Shown here piece by piece: positions 1 through 12,363 of a stretch of DNA of 64,000 nucleotides (its first letter is position 1; each line of letters starts with the position of its first letter). Source of the DNA: Talaromyces rugulosus (Eukaryota > Ascomycota > Eurotiomycetes > Eurotiales > Trichocomaceae); the NCBI RefSeq assembly GCF_013368755.1, contig NC_049562.1, forward strand, positions 6,324,001 through 6,388,000. The letters are read 5' to 3'. The notes beneath the pieces are model-generated. The model searched no databases, had not been told where the DNA came from, and saw only the letters and a program-made list of their open reading frames with translations. The position numbers were made by a program, and so were the translations under genes.

Positions 1-499
1 ATGTCGATCGACGAGCTAGTTGTAGTAACCTATTTTAGGTGTTACAATTTAACATACACCTAGTTTGCTAAGGCCAAGTCGGCAACCAATAAATAAAATT
101 AAACTAGTAGAATTGCAAATAAATAATAAAACTAGAGACGTTATACGCCTATATAGATTACTAGAGGCGTAAGGATCAAGTAATTTACATTAGTTATTTT
201 AAAACTAGCCTTATCTCTTTTAATTAAAATTATTGGGATTTATACCATTAGATTAAATTATTAAGAAGATATTTATCAATTGATATAAATTAATCTTATT
301 ATTGTAATAATCTAGAATTTTATACTTGTATACTGTACTTATTTGCACCACCTCTGCGCTATTATTAACCAGGTGCTAAGATGCTGAAGTTATCATATGC
401 TCTTGATATCGCGTGACCGAACTTCGCCACGCGCGACTCTCAGAAAGATGGAGAGATAGAATCATCTCGTAACGATAGAATCATTTTGTTAGACCGCAT
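1..499. other. AT-rich gene-free stretch
   Basis: The first ~350 bases are strongly AT-rich with many TAAT/ATTA runs and no reading frame of note. It could be the edge of a RIP-degraded repeat lying outside the window, but no repeat family is recognisable. Confidence 0.5.
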
Positions 500-554
500 T
501 TGTCAGTGTATGATGCAGCGTGGTGGCGAGAGCCCCACCGAGCCGTCGCGGGGC

Positions 555-648
555 TTCTGGAAGGCTCCACCAGCTTCAGCCTTATTCCAGCAACGTCCCG
601 GAGCTTCCTCAAGCTTCACGTAACACCTCGCCATGGCAGATTCCAGAA
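555..648 (+). promoter_or_regulatory. Heat-shock elements of the Hsp20 gene
   Basis: TTCTGGAA at 555-562 and TTCCAGAA at 641-648 are both inverted TTCnnGAA pairs, the core of a heat-shock-factor element. Further single TTC/GAA pentamers lie between them. They sit 15-110 bases upstream of the TATA box, as expected for an Hsf1-driven promoter. Confidence 0.6.
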
Positions 649-662
649 TGTCGGCCCTCGTC

Positions 663-670
663 TATATAAA
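663..670 (+). promoter_or_regulatory. TATA box of the Hsp20 gene
   Basis: TATATAAA lies about 170 bases upstream of the ATG at 840. With the heat-shock elements just upstream it forms a typical inducible heat-shock core promoter. Confidence 0.6.
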
Positions 671-839
671 CGGCGTCGCAGTCGACCCTGGCTGATTTTC
701 TCTCCATCAAATCAACAGAATACAATCAGCCAAGTCTCTCAAGACCCAAAGACTACTGCTCCAGTCCATCATCAAAGCAACCAAAGCGTTCACAATATCT
801 TTCTCAATTCAGTCCAAACCTCACTCTCAAACAACCACA

Positions 840-1397
840 ATGTCTCTCTTCCCTCGCGTCGGTGAATTTGCTCCCATCTTCCGTCTTCTCGACGACTACG
901 ATGTGCACCGCTCCGGCCGCGGTGGCAGCCACGCCATCTCCAACTTCTCTCCTCGCTTCGATGTGCGCGAGACCAAGGATGCATACCTCCTTGATGGAGA
1001 ACTCCCCGGCATCAACCAGAAGGATGTCGACATTGAGTTCTCCGATCCTCAAACCCTAGTCATCAAAGGCCGTGTCGCTCGCGAATACCATTCCGACAAC
1101 ACCGACAACACCGACTCTCGCGCCAGCAGCCCCAAGCCTGCGACAGTCGAAGACGCTCCAGAGGAAGGACAAGCTGCGGTAGAAAAGGCTGACTCCAAGA
1201 CCGAAGTCTCCAAGTCGACTGGCCCTCAGCACAAGTTCTGGGTGAGCGAGCGCTCCGTCGGCGAGTTCCACCGCTCCTTCAACTTCCCTACCAGAGTTGA
1301 CCAGGACGCGGTCAAGGCCAGCCTCAAGAATGGTGTCCTCTCGGTCGCAGTTCCCAAGGCTTCTCGCCAGACTGCTCGCAAGATTACCATTGAGTAA
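840..1397 (+). CDS. hsp30: Small heat-shock protein, Hsp20/alpha-crystallin family (Hsp30-like)
   Basis: Intronless 185-aa protein. The N-terminus (SLFPRVGEFAPIFRLLDDYD) is typical of fungal 30-kDa heat-shock proteins. The alpha-crystallin domain starts near residue 37 (PRFDVRETKDAYLLDGELPG) and is interrupted at about 80-120 by an acidic, Ser/Glu-rich loop, a usual feature of fungal Hsp30. It closes with the hallmark GVLSVAVPK and a C-terminal tail ending KITIE. Such proteins are ATP-independent holdases that bind unfolding proteins in the cytosol. Start choice: CACAATGTC is a good context and follows a TATA box by ~170 bases. The heat-shock elements upstream support stress induction. Family assignment is secure; no defects seen. 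Confidence 0.93.
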   Translation: MSLFPRVGEFAPIFRLLDDYDVHRSGRGGSHAISNFSPRFDVRETKDAYLLDGELPGINQKDVDIEFSDPQTLVIKGRVAREYHSDNTDNTDSRASSPKPATVEDAPEEGQAAVEKADSKTEVSKSTGPQHKFWVSERSVGEFHRSFNFPTRVDQDAVKASLKNGVLSVAVPKASRQTARKITIE

Positions 1398-2221
1398 TTG
1401 AGTAGCAAATCATGGACGACTTGACGATTGACTTTTGTTTCGATGATAGCATTGCCTTTTGCGACTGTACAACATCAATAATTTGACATGTCTACTAGCT
1501 AGTTGATAATAACACAATTTTTAAACTTGAATATTCTCCTGTTCTAATTTGTAGTAGTAATGCGTAGAGTCGTAGACACCTAAGGCTAGGGCTATGGCGA
1601 TGACATAACTCCCTACGTGACAGCATATCACCGCTCTTCCTTCACATTCCACACACCGATTTTCTTCCCCAGCCAAATATGCTTAGATTCCCTGTTCAGG
1701 GTATGACCCTTTTACGTCCCTCCCTTACACACTTGTTTCTGAGTTTAATCTCTGACATACTTTCCGCTATAGATTATGTTAGCGTCTGTGTATACACAGA
1801 GTACCATGGATTGACTACCCAAGGGATCTTTGGTCTTGTCGACAGGTTATAGAATGGTTCGCTAAGAAGATTTCTGTCCTGCTTGCCAAAACCCATTTGT
1901 TATCCAACCCGAAGAGCGGGTTCAACAGCTGAAAAGGTTTCTGGAATACTCGACCTCGCTGACTCTCAAGTTATCAGTCAAAACATCACGTTATCACAAG
2001 TACAAAGACGGCGAGACGTTTCTGAGAAATACAACAATGGTTCAACAATAGCGTGAGAACCATGAAGCTTGTAGTGCGATACATATACATGGGTTGTCGA
2101 TTAAGATGTAACTTTTATCGCAACCTCACTAAAACATATTAATATACTTATTTTAAATAATAAAATAAAGAATTAAAGAATTTTTCAATACTACATAAAC
2201 TATGCCAAACAACTCTATGCT
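1398..2221. other. Intergenic region between hsp30 and the APH-fold gene
   Basis: Holds the 3' ends of two convergent genes. No credible reading frame was seen; the last ~100 bases (2110-2200) are AT-rich. Confidence 0.5.
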
Positions 2222-3870
2222 TCAACTCGCTGAAGGTGATTCTACTTGGGCGGCTGCAAAGGCGTCACGAAGACGTTCATCATATCTCTCTTTCTCTTTC
2301 ATCTTGCCATCAAGGAAGCTTTGTGTATTCGGTGTCCAATATGGTGAGATAGTCCGTTCAAACTCCGCCATCCCAGCGCCATCTATTTTCGCGAACCTTG
2401 GTTGTATGTGCTCTAAGAAGAGATTATATAAACCTTTGGGACTTTGGATGGCGTGAAAATACCAGAAATTCCCAATTTCCCAGCCTTTCCTCATGATACT
2501 TGCGAGGCCGAGGGTTTTATGCCCCGCTTGAGAATGAGCTTGTTCTTCCTCCTCAAAAACATTCATGAATTCAGAATGAATTTTGCTAAAATCATCGAGA
2601 TGCTCTCCTTTGTATAACTGGTCTACCCCACGACTAGTGAGCCAGTAGGGTGGATGGAGCATCTCAACCGGCAGTGAGCATGTCCACTCTAGATCTATGA
2701 GTGACTTGATGTTCCAGTCACTGTCGACAAAGAGGTTGTTTTGATGTATATCCGTCAAGGTCATGATAAACGGCCCACGCCGGTAATCGCGGTAAGAGAA
2801 ATGTGACAGCAGAGCTCGCATAATGGTAAGAGCCGACAGTTGTGCTTCACCATCGGCCTTATTTCGTACTGAATTCGGGGCGTGGCGTAACCGACTGTCG
2901 TGGCACGATAGCAAGTCCGTAAAGTAGCTATCGCTTGTTGAATATGTGACATCTCTGTCTATGTTGGTCGGCACGGATTCGTTTTCTAGATGGTGGAGAC
3001 GAACCGTTAAAGGGCGATTCATGTGTTTTATAATCCCTTGGTTGTTAATTGTTAGAGATCCGATGCGATCAAAAGGAGACTGAGCTAAGGATAAGATGAT
3101 TTGACTCAGCCCGCGAAAAAGGTTGGTTCTGCGTGTTTGGTCATGCCGTAGCTCATCCCAAGATTCGGAAAGCATCGCAACATCAGTGCTTCTGACATGA
3201 TCCATGATGAGATATCCGGTTTTCAGGTTGAAAGGGCAATTTCGACTCAAGTAAGGTGGTCGAAGCGGATATCCGAAAATAGATGAAACTACACGGTGAA
3301 AATGCCATTTCAGTCGGCTGAAGAGAGTGGTGTGCTCAATTGCAGTGAACTACCCACAGTGTTAGATTGACTAACAAATTAGATCAACAGCTCACTTACA
3401 CATGGGCCTGTTGCAAACCCAAAACCCCATAATCGTGGTATTGGGATAGAAGGGCAGTTCTGTCGAATCCAGATAAAGGTCGCAGCCTCGCAGCGAAGCT
3501 TCTCGTCTGCATTTCCTGGGTGTTCAATCTCCCCGACCTTGTACGGTAGAGGAAACCTGATGATAACCCGCTTGGGTGCATTGTGCTCCTGACCGTCAAT
3601 CTCAACTGGTATGCACACGTTGAAGCCCCCAGCAATCCACTCTTTGATTTCCCCCACACGGCATGTCTGCCTTTTGTTTAGATTCATGTGATACGACACA
3701 ATCGATTCGATTACGGTGCGGTGCAGATAAAGGTACACACATAAGTCGACTCGCCGTTCAGGGTAGGAGAGCTCTTGGAGGATATTGTCATCGTCGTCTA
3801 AGGCCGTGGAGAGACTGATTTCTCCGTTGAGAAGCGGCACCGTGTTTTGCATGTCGACTAGTTGTGTCAT
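2222..3870 (-). CDS. Aminoglycoside-phosphotransferase-fold (APH) family protein
   Basis: Two exons, 3870-3400 and 3349-2222, joined in phase across a 50-nt intron (donor GTAAGT, acceptor GGTAG), give 532 aa. N-terminal kinase-like lobe: ...PKRVIIRFPLPYKVGE, then an RCEAATFIWIRQNCPSIPIP segment. After the junction come FGYPLRPPYLSRNC and GYLIMDHV (hinge), then LTDIHQNNLFVD, the APH version of the catalytic loop with Asp and Asn, followed by IKSLIDLEWTCSLPVE, the metal-binding Asp region. This is the large fungal APH family, related to choline and aminoglycoside kinases. Substrates are unknown for most members, so a real resistance role should not be assumed. The length fits the family's fungal members (about 450-550 aa). 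It is convergent with hsp30 and has no evident operon-like partner. Confidence 0.85.
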
Positions 3871-5175
3871 TTGGGGACTTCGCAGTGCAAAAGAATATTA
3901 GTATAGCCCTAATATTATGTAGAGGGGACAAGGGAGATGGAGTCAACATGCCAAGACTGCTAGTCCTCTTTGGGGTGGACTTGATGGTGAATGTCCAATT
4001 GTCCATCCGTTGCAGCAAGGAGACAAGAGCGTGTAACTATGGCAGAATTTTGTCCGAGGCCGTCTGGCCCAATCTGTGGGCTACGTGTTAAGGTCTTTGT
4101 CTTTTGAAAATAGATATAACTGGCAGGAAATCTCCAAGAAGGCCTTCCAATCTGTCTAACAGTCTCCTTACCATCAGGCAGCTTGAAACCCAGCCAAAAG
4201 GCAGCTATTTCCAGGCATTGCTGGAACAAGTGATCACAAATGGATAGAGTCTAGTTGCCCTGCACATTTTCTGAGAGTCTTGCCTATCATTGTTCCTGTG
4301 GTCGTTTTGAGTAGATTCTGCATAGACAGGGGTAGTTCCAACATCCTCGAATCGACACCCTACCAGATCAGGGTGATGAGAAGTCCACTGGAGAGGATTG
4401 ACGAGGAAACCATGATGGTAGCGCACAATATCACGAAACGATTTTGGCCGAGAATTGGCCGCCATTATAGGGATGACAACATTGGCGATAACATTGAATC
4501 TTTGCGATGTTTGAAGTCGACATGATGATAAATAATACCGATAGCAGGATTCCACCGCCTAGTAGGCTCTGACTACCTTTGCCATATATTGTGATTTTTT
4601 ATTTCCTCTCTATTTCTAGACATGCACCAATTATATTTTAATATATTGTTATTAACAAGACCGACTGTGTCCAATTATATCACAATCTATTTTTAGAAAT
4701 AGAAATTAACCTTAAATAAGACCCACCCTGATATCCAACTTAATAACCACCCACCATAATTAATAATTATTTAATAATAATTCTTTCTAATATATATTAC
4801 AATATAATTTTAAAGAATAAAAGGGCGATTATGAACGTCTGTGTGGAACCGGCATGCTAGGTACATCAATAGAAGAAAACAGGCTGTGCTTGTTAAAAAC
4901 TGGATATTGTTATGACAATCTCTGCAAGTTGAAAAGATGTACGAATTCTTAAACTCCTATGAAATTCGGTGACCGCCGCTTGCGTGGCTAACATATGATG
5001 TCCGCAATTCTGGGTGGAAGCCAAAATGCAGACGTAAGTAGCGATATCGAACTAACCACATCATATGACTATATAGTCCGGCGTCATAGGTTAGGGAGAA
5101 GAGCTATCTAGGGACACTATATAATCATAACCATGTTAGCGGTTCTGCGAATTAAAGAGATAGTATCATACGGAC
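3871..5175. other. Gene-free stretch with an AT-rich core
   Basis: Reading frames on both strands at about 3960-4555 match no family I recognise and show no convincing splice structure. The segment at about 4560-4830 is AT-rich. Nothing here can be supported as a gene. Confidence 0.4.
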
Positions 5176-6819
5176 TTACCCATTCATAGTCATATCTATC
5201 ACTAGATCTCTTGTGTCGAGGAACCTTGGATCCTGTGCAATGAAATTTTCATATCCTGGTACCCAGAATTGATGTGCATTCTTCAGACCTATTAGATCCC
5301 CTAGCTTCGACTTGATCGTCCTCGTTACAGTATCACCCATGGCGGAATATAATTTCCTAGCCCAGTCTGGGGAGCTGTTATTGTTAAAGCCAGCCCACCC
5401 AATCTGTCCAATCTCGATGTCTACGCTGCCGTCGTTGGTACGCATTTCCTTGACCTGGAAACTGGCCACCCACCACCAAACTTGCCAATTGCCGCTGTCA
5501 TCTAGTTTGGCATTTATTTCTCCCCCAAGATCGATGCCGTCCTCACTGCGATATCCGAAATCTACCCAAGCTGTTTGACCTAATATAGTATGTAAGTATT
5601 CTGGTGTATATGATACTTTGTAGACCCGCTGGGTGAAAGTACATACTGATATATCGGTTCCCACCTGGCAAATCAGCGGAAGAAGTACCACTAGTCCAAA
5701 CAGTTTTGTCGGGTTCATTTACCCCATTATGATGTCTTTCATTTGGGACGAAGTCATAATAATGGTCCCTGTAAGAACCATTGTCCACGTAGGGGTGATT
5801 TGGGTTGTAGCCCACACGATAGCTATCAGGAACAACGGGCCAGATCTGTGAGTCGAAGACAAAGTAGCTGTAGTACTTGAGGAACCATTGATTCCAGAAC
5901 AGGTCGGCTGAGATACCAAGCTTGCCGGCATCCTCTTTCAAACTGTCGCCGTCAAGTGCAGGCCAGGTGCCAGGTCCCTGACGGTTCTGGACCATGGCTG
6001 GAATATGTAAGCCACCTCCATTGTCGTAAATGAGCTGTAATTCAAAGCTAGTCGGCCCAAAATGAAACCGTTCCTGGTTGACTACTACCTGTTAGACGCG
6101 CATTTAGAATTTAGGAACAGGGGACATTAGAGATATGAAGTATAATACCTTTGTCCGAGGGTACCAAACGTAAAATCACCCCTAGTCCTCCTGCATCCTC
6201 TGGCGAGTGATCATACGTAGGCCAGAACCAGAAGTCAATGTTGAGAGAATTAATCCCTAGTTTTTGTATAACTTCACCTTCGCTAGGAGACTGCGTCTCA
6301 CTATCCACAAATTTCGGCATTTTCTTGTCCCAAGAGTCGCGTGGACGGATGAATTTAATACTGGCACCCCAGTGAATTAAGCCCTCCGGATCGTTGTAGC
6401 CAGAGCTTGGAAGTTGATATTTCTCTAGAAACATGATTAGCCATTGTCTAATGCCACTCTTGTTTTTTTCTCTTCTCTTTTCTAAGAGTCGACTACCACT
6501 GACCAAGTTTGACTGGGAACTGGACGTGCCACTCCTTGATTGGGACCTTTTGATTTCCCTTTTGCACCGTGCCATTCGTCAACTTGACTGCGTACCAAAA
6601 GCAGCTGTCATTGATACGGTCAACTGGCAAGAAGGTGCCGGGCTCCTTCTGTTGCCCCGTTATTATAACGCCGTCGTCTGTGTGGTCGTAGGTCCAGGTG
6701 ACAGCTTTTCGGCCGTGTTCCTTTTTCCACCAGAAGTTGTGAATTTGATTCATGAGCGTCAGGTCCAAGGCCAGCATCTGATCCCATCCTGCTAGCGAGC
6801 CCTTGGTTCGGATACTCAT
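5176..6819 (-). CDS. TULIP/P47-like family protein (putative)
   Basis: Four exons joined in phase: 6819-6504, 6424-6149, 6084-5665 and 5579-5176 (introns 79, 64, 85 nt), giving 471 aa. No signal peptide. The N-terminus carries a Gly-Trp-Asp motif at residues 11-13, followed by MLALDLTLMNQIHNFWW. The C-terminus reads HQFWVPGYENFIAQDP then LVIDMTMNG. This head-and-tail pattern resembles the TULIP-fold P47 family, known mainly from bacteria, where members lie beside large toxin genes and are thought to bind lipids or assist the partner. Between them are beta-rich, Trp-rich segments (QVWWWVASFQVKEM, GGEINAKLDDSGNW). It is divergent from the 1104-aa gene at 7724, about 0.9 kb apart. The stop TAA overlaps a GTAAGT, but the next acceptor is only about 35 nt away, so TAA is taken as the true stop. 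The family call is from motif memory and needs a profile search. Confidence 0.55.
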
Positions 6820-7723
6820 GTCTCTCGATTATAGATTTTGAGGGGTTCTGCAATGTTGTAGCTACTAAGAAGAGAGTGATGGTGACCGTATCCTAAGCTG
6901 CAGACCCCAGAGCAATTTATACTTCATTTCAGGCTGTTCCGAAAAACAATTCGGCTTCTCATTTCACACACTGGGCTAGCCGCCCTTTTCGCCAGCCACT
7001 GCAGACGCAGAAGCTCAACGATACCGAGTACGGTTGCTTTCACATGTGTTGGCATCGGTATATGGTCACATGCAGCTGGAGGTGCATATTCATGCATATT
7101 CAGCAACGCCCTGTTTGGCGATAGGCCATGAGTGAAGCAATCGACGTGCAGATTCCGGAAAACTGTTAAAAACGGCGTTTAGGAAGTGGCGTCAACCCCG
7201 CATAAGCATGAACCTCAAGAGGGAGAACGTGAGAAGCTCCGAGTCCTCAGCTCGCCAGAGCGTCAATAAGGGGAGCAATGATTGGGTTGCAACAGGCAAT
7301 GCATTCTTCCGTCCTCTGTCAGACCCTCGGAAGGAAAAGGGCGCCAATGCGCTGATGAGAACCCGATGTGATCCTTCCACGGCCACTTGTAGGTTACAAC
7401 GGTCATACACCCTGCAAGCCACCGCCAAAAAAATACGCAATTGTGACCGGTATTATAGAATTGAGATTAGTTGTGATTTTCGTCACCCTAGAGGAGGAGG
7501 GGGAGGTAACCAAGCGCGTGGGACAGGAGCTCACCTCAGCCAGCCACAGTATGAGTTATATCTAAGACTGTGTACACGCATACAATGGAGTCACTTATTC
7601 CTAGTAATTATTTCTGCTATAGAAGAAGGATAGGCGTTAAATGCACCGCCCAACCCCAAGAGAGCGCCGTCTCCACCACCAATCTCATCAAAAACAAATC
7701 ACTTACTGCTTTACTTTTGAACA
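6820..7723. promoter_or_regulatory. Shared divergent promoter region
   Basis: 904 bases separate the two start codons. On the minus strand a TATA-like GTATAAAT (6915-6922) lies about 95 bases upstream of the left ATG. The right ATG is in the good context AACAATGGCG, preceded by a CA-rich leader. No further gene is supported in the interval, although several short frames exist at 7190-7790. Confidence 0.5.
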
Positions 7724-10700
7724 ATGGCGACAGTACTCCACGATGGCGAGTTCATGACCACTTACCGGGCAGCATCTCCCATTAAGCCTGGGGGGAAATT
7801 TCTCTCCTTCCGTGATGGATCGCTCCATCCTGCCGTCCTCTGTCAAGGCGAGAACAACACTGTCTTCGTGGTGTTAACTAACCCCAAGACCGGACAGAGG
7901 GCTACTTATAATGCAACCACATTTTTCGGTCTATCTGGGTCTATTATAGATTTCGAACTGCGACAGTATAAGAACCAGACTTCGTTTCTTTTCTCAACCA
8001 AGTACTCTGGATCGGAGAACGGAATTCATCTCTTCAATGGTATAGCCCCGGACGAGCTGTGGAACCTTCCAAGCGATAAGCTCTTCCGTGGGCTGGTATC
8101 CACAGTGAAGAGGCTCTTTTTGGTATGATAGATATCGTGGTTTTTGGAATGGAAATTTTTGAAAAGACACTGACTATTGCTTTCCAGAGCGAAATCCAAG
8201 ATAATGATGGCGTCCCTGCCCTCTTTTATACCACCCCTCGTCCCGGGTACTCGGACGAAGTGCTACTGAGACCAATAAAAGCGGACGTGAATAACAATAC
8301 ATTGTCGTCTGATGATAGCTGGCATCTCGACGGTAACGTCACAGATGTCCTGGCCGTCAGCGCGGGCGTCTCTAACTACGGCCCGGGAGTCTTTGCACTG
8401 TACAAAGGTCATCAGGATGGCAAAAGATATGTTCAGTTCCGCAACAATGAAGTAGGGGGCGTCGACAAGTTCTCTGTAGACTTCCCAGTTCATGACCGTA
8501 TGTTTTTAGCTTCCCTTGTAGTGAGAAAAGGAACAGCAGCAGCAGTATATTAACACGGAAAGCAGGAGCGGACTGTCTAGGCACCTATGCCAACCACGAT
8601 TCAGACTGCACTGCCCTGGTCGTGGGAGGCGAAGAAATTTCACTATACCTCGATGATCAGTATTGCTATTCTGACGCGCTCCCAGCGGCTACGGTGGCAG
8701 TATCCTCAGCTATAACTTCACTCCATGTCGCGCAGCATGAGGATGATATAAGTATTTGGTATACTGACAAAGCTAAAGGCGCACACTATTATAATACGAA
8801 ACACAATCAATTCGCTGACGGGCAGATGGTCCAATTCTTGCCTGATGGGGCAGGGAGAACTATATCTGGTCTCATTTGGGAATACACAGAGCAAAGCTCT
8901 ATAATCCAGACACTAACCACCATGGATGACAATGGCCACCTTGCCGTCTGGCAGCAGGACCTCGGAACTCGCTTCTGGAGTCCGCATCCCTACCATGTCG
9001 ACGCGCCCGACAAAGCCACTCCTGTAACTGGATATGTCACTCGCTTCCAGGCAAAGAACGCAACTGACCCTTCGACAATACCTGGTTGCCAGATGGAAGT
9101 TGTCTCCACTGGTGTGATCCATGTCTATGCCAATGGGAATGCCGCAATGCTCGGACCAAAACCGTCATTGCATAAAGTTAATGGGAGCGGAGTTTTAAAC
9201 TTGATTATCCCCAGTGACGAGATCACCTGCCAGCAGATTCAAGTAACTGCCCTCGTCCCCAAGAGCGGCGGCCGGATCCCCATCTCAACTGGCTGGTTTG
9301 ACCCTGCTGCCAAGGTCGTTTCGAAGCTCTCTGGTATTAAAACAGGGCAAGACCTAATCAATACGGGGATGGCCCCGAACCTTACACGGGCCCAAGCAGA
9401 TGAGGCGGCGAAGAGTATTTCAAACGCTATGAAGTCGTACCACAACTATGCCTCGGGACCATCTTCCAAGGCTTCATCTTCTGCGGTGCAGGGCCCTGAC
9501 AAACCACCACAGTTTTGGAGCCTCTGGTCATTGTGGGATGGGCTGAAAAACTTGATCAATAAAGGTCTTAACGTTCTCAAGACCGCTCTGAAGGCAGTTG
9601 AGGACGCAGGTAAGTGCCCTTCCTATGACTGCAACTAAACAATTGATAAACGAGAGGCAGCGTACTGACAACCTTATTAGTACCCGATGGGCCATGGAAA
9701 TTGATTGTACATTGGGCAGAACAGCCGTTCGAATTCCTTATCGACTCCGCTTCTAGGGCGCTTGCAGCAGCGGACTTCGTTATCAAAGTAGCCCATGTGG
9801 CGTGGGATACATTTAAAGCCTTTATTGAGTTAGCTTTGGACTGGGATCAGATCAAAGTCACCACTCATAGCGTCAAAGCCTGGATGGACTCCGGCTTTGA
9901 CTGGGCAGCAGGGAAAGTGGATGATCTAGATCAAGTGGTCGATAAATTTTGCGATAAAATAATTACTAGTATCGACCACCGGACGCCACCAGATGCTATA
10001 TCCGCCAATAACGCACCTGGAAAAACAGATCAGGGAGTTAGTGACATCCAAAACAGCGTAGCATACCACTATGGCTTTGATCTGCTATTACAAGGCGCCA
10101 ACACCATATCTGGGTCCTCATCACTGAGTCAAGCGAGCTTTGAGCATGATTTGGCCGAGAAACCGGACTATAACATCATCCAGGAGACATACGATCTGGT
10201 CCAGAAGCTGCTCAAGGATATCAAAAGCACTCTGGAAAATATCTTCACCGACGTGTCCAAGTGGTCGGCTGGGAGCATAACGGCAGCCGAGGTCTTTGGT
10301 AAGATCGGTACCGATCTCCTCGTGGGGATTATGAAGGTCGCGAAAGATGTCGTCCACGCGATTCTCAAGGCTGTCAGGGAGTTGATTAACACAGTTAAAA
10401 GCTGGATGGATCAGGAGCTTGTCATCCCCGTCATCACAGATTTGTGGCACTGGTTGACCGGGGAAACATTATCCTTTGCTGGGGTGATTGCCTTTGTAGT
10501 GGCCATCCCGATAACGCTTCTAAGCAAGGCCATTACTAATAGGCCCCCTCCAGACCTACGCTCGTTGACCAAGAAGTCATGGGATCTACATGCTTCTGCA
10601 TCCGGCTTTGTGACACAGGCAATTTCTACTGAGGACATCGCACTTTTTGGCGGGCTGCTAGTTGCAGTCAATGCGGATGGCACAGCTTATGTCGAAGCCG

Positions 10701-11312
10701 CTGCAACCAGCATAGACTCTGTGGAAGCAGCAGCGGCACTTGATATCCGAGGTGTGAATATACTAGATCTGATTACCCTTTTATTGAAACTGGGAGCCAG
10801 AGTACCTCCGTGGGAGCAACCTTGGACGGAACACCGGATGAAAGACGAACATTGTTTTGTATGTGACCTCCTACCCTTACTAAAAAACGGTTGTAAAATC
10901 TATGAAACTGACGAGATGTTTGAAACAGGTATATGGAACTGAAGTCGTTGAGACCGCATGGCTGGCAACTTGCATGGCTGTTCGAGCTGCGTCCTCAGGA
11001 GGCCTTGAGCACGAGCAAATGGCCCTAGCCAACGCCGTGGGAGGAACGGTCTGCACCACCATTACCTCCATCCTACGGATGGTTATCGCAGGAGATGAAC
11101 TACGCGAGAATGAGAATGATAAAGCAGAATGGCATTTTATTGCAGCGGCCCTATTCTGGATTGCCGAGGGGGCGGAGCTCATTGCCGCAATCTGTACTGT
11201 TGCGAAGCAGCCTGAATTTGCACTCGAGGCACTGGCAGTCGCCGGTCTTGCAGATTCTTTCTCCCTTGGAGTCTCCATCCGTGAGATTTCCGAGAAATAT
11301 GGTCATAAATAG
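7724..11312 (+). CDS. Large protein: propeller-like N-terminus and helical, membrane-active-looking C-terminus
   Basis: Five exons in phase: 7724-8122, 8188-8497, 8566-9609, 9681-10858 and 10929-11312, giving 1104 aa. I do not recognise a named family. Residues ~1-470 are beta-rich with recurring Trp/Tyr-Asp blade-like units (e.g. ISIWYTDKAKGAHYY, GHLAVWQQDLGTRFW), suggesting a beta-propeller or lectin-like fold. A low-complexity SSKASSSAV linker and an amphipathic stretch, FWSLWSLWDGLKNLINKGLN, follow at ~555-575. The rest is mainly helical. It has one clear hydrophobic segment at ~848-870 (FAGVIAFVVAIPITLLSKAI) and Ala-rich helices near the C-terminus (AALFWIAEGAELIAAICTVA). No signal peptide. 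A recognition domain followed by hydrophobic helices is the layout of many pore-forming or delivery proteins. That role is inference, helped only by the divergent P47-like neighbour. Calling it a toxin is not justified from sequence alone. Confidence 0.75.
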
Positions 11313-12363
11313 TAACCTTTTTCAACGGCGACGGGAGTGCTTGGATATTGACCTCACTAGTAGGGTATTTCGAAATTAAGTATTTTTTGACTCACATACT
11401 CGCTGATGGATGTCTGGTTGTTTCAAATGAAAGGAATATGATTTCTTTTTCGATCAACGGTTCTGTGTTCGGTTCGAACTAGCTGATTTCTTTCTCATGC
11501 TCAGCATTCTTATAGCATATGTTTTTCCGTGTGTCGATCGTAACAGTAGCCTACTATTGAATCATACATAAATGGATGCATCCCGCATACATTGAATGAT
11601 TGATATTTGTGAAAGCACAAGTGCAGTGTCGGTTTTCTTTCGCATCGCTCATGTCCACAGACATGTAATAATTGCACTTACCAGGCTTGGTCTGTTACTG
11701 AGTTTCTTAGAACCCTCTCATACGGGATTGACTCGGGCTCTATACTAGTCTACGTCTTCTTTTCATAGGTTGACAAATGCATGTGCGCGAGCTTGACGCT
11801 GCGAGAAATATCTTTTGGGGGCGCTACAAAGACTCTGTATGTAGGATTGCACGCTCATCTTGAGATCCAACCTTATGCTAACAAAAGCTAAGGCGGCTTC
11901 TGGATACATCTATCAAAACCAAGTAGCCTCATTGAGGAGCAAGTTGCTTCTTGTAGTTCTTCGCTGGCTTCTTATAACTCTATCATTGGATCGACTCCAT
12001 TAACTATGAACTGGGATAGTAAAAAGGCAAAAGACCTCCTCGACAATGACGAAATAGCTATCACTTCTATGAAAGTACTGCAGTCCTAGGTATTAGTACT
12101 GAGTACGTGTCCTCAAATCTTGATTTCTGATGCCACATGCCTCACTAGCGCACAGGGGATAACCAAATAATTGGCCGCAAAGCTTCTAATGTATATGAAG
12201 ATGGAAACCCAGAGAGTGTGCAGTTAACAATTAGCTCCCTGATATTTGAAAGTGGTGAAAAAGGATGTGAAGTGAGAGGCTTCTCCTGATTATTACAGCA
12301 CGGCCAAAGATTGAATTCTGAAACGGGCTTTTATTTAGTGTAGATCAATCAGACTTGAGCTAG
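11313..12363. other. Intergenic stretch
   Basis: About 1 kb between convergent genes. Frames are short and unsupported; nothing recognisable. Confidence 0.5.

Noticed and set aside
3960..4555. Overlapping frames on both strands between the APH-fold gene and the P47-like gene
   Set aside because: No family similarity, no consistent splice structure, and coding-like words on opposite strands contradict each other.
5141..5175. Possible fifth exon after the GTAAGT that overlaps the stop of the P47-like gene
   Set aside because: The only acceptor gives a 35-nt intron, shorter than any other here, and would add only a few residues.
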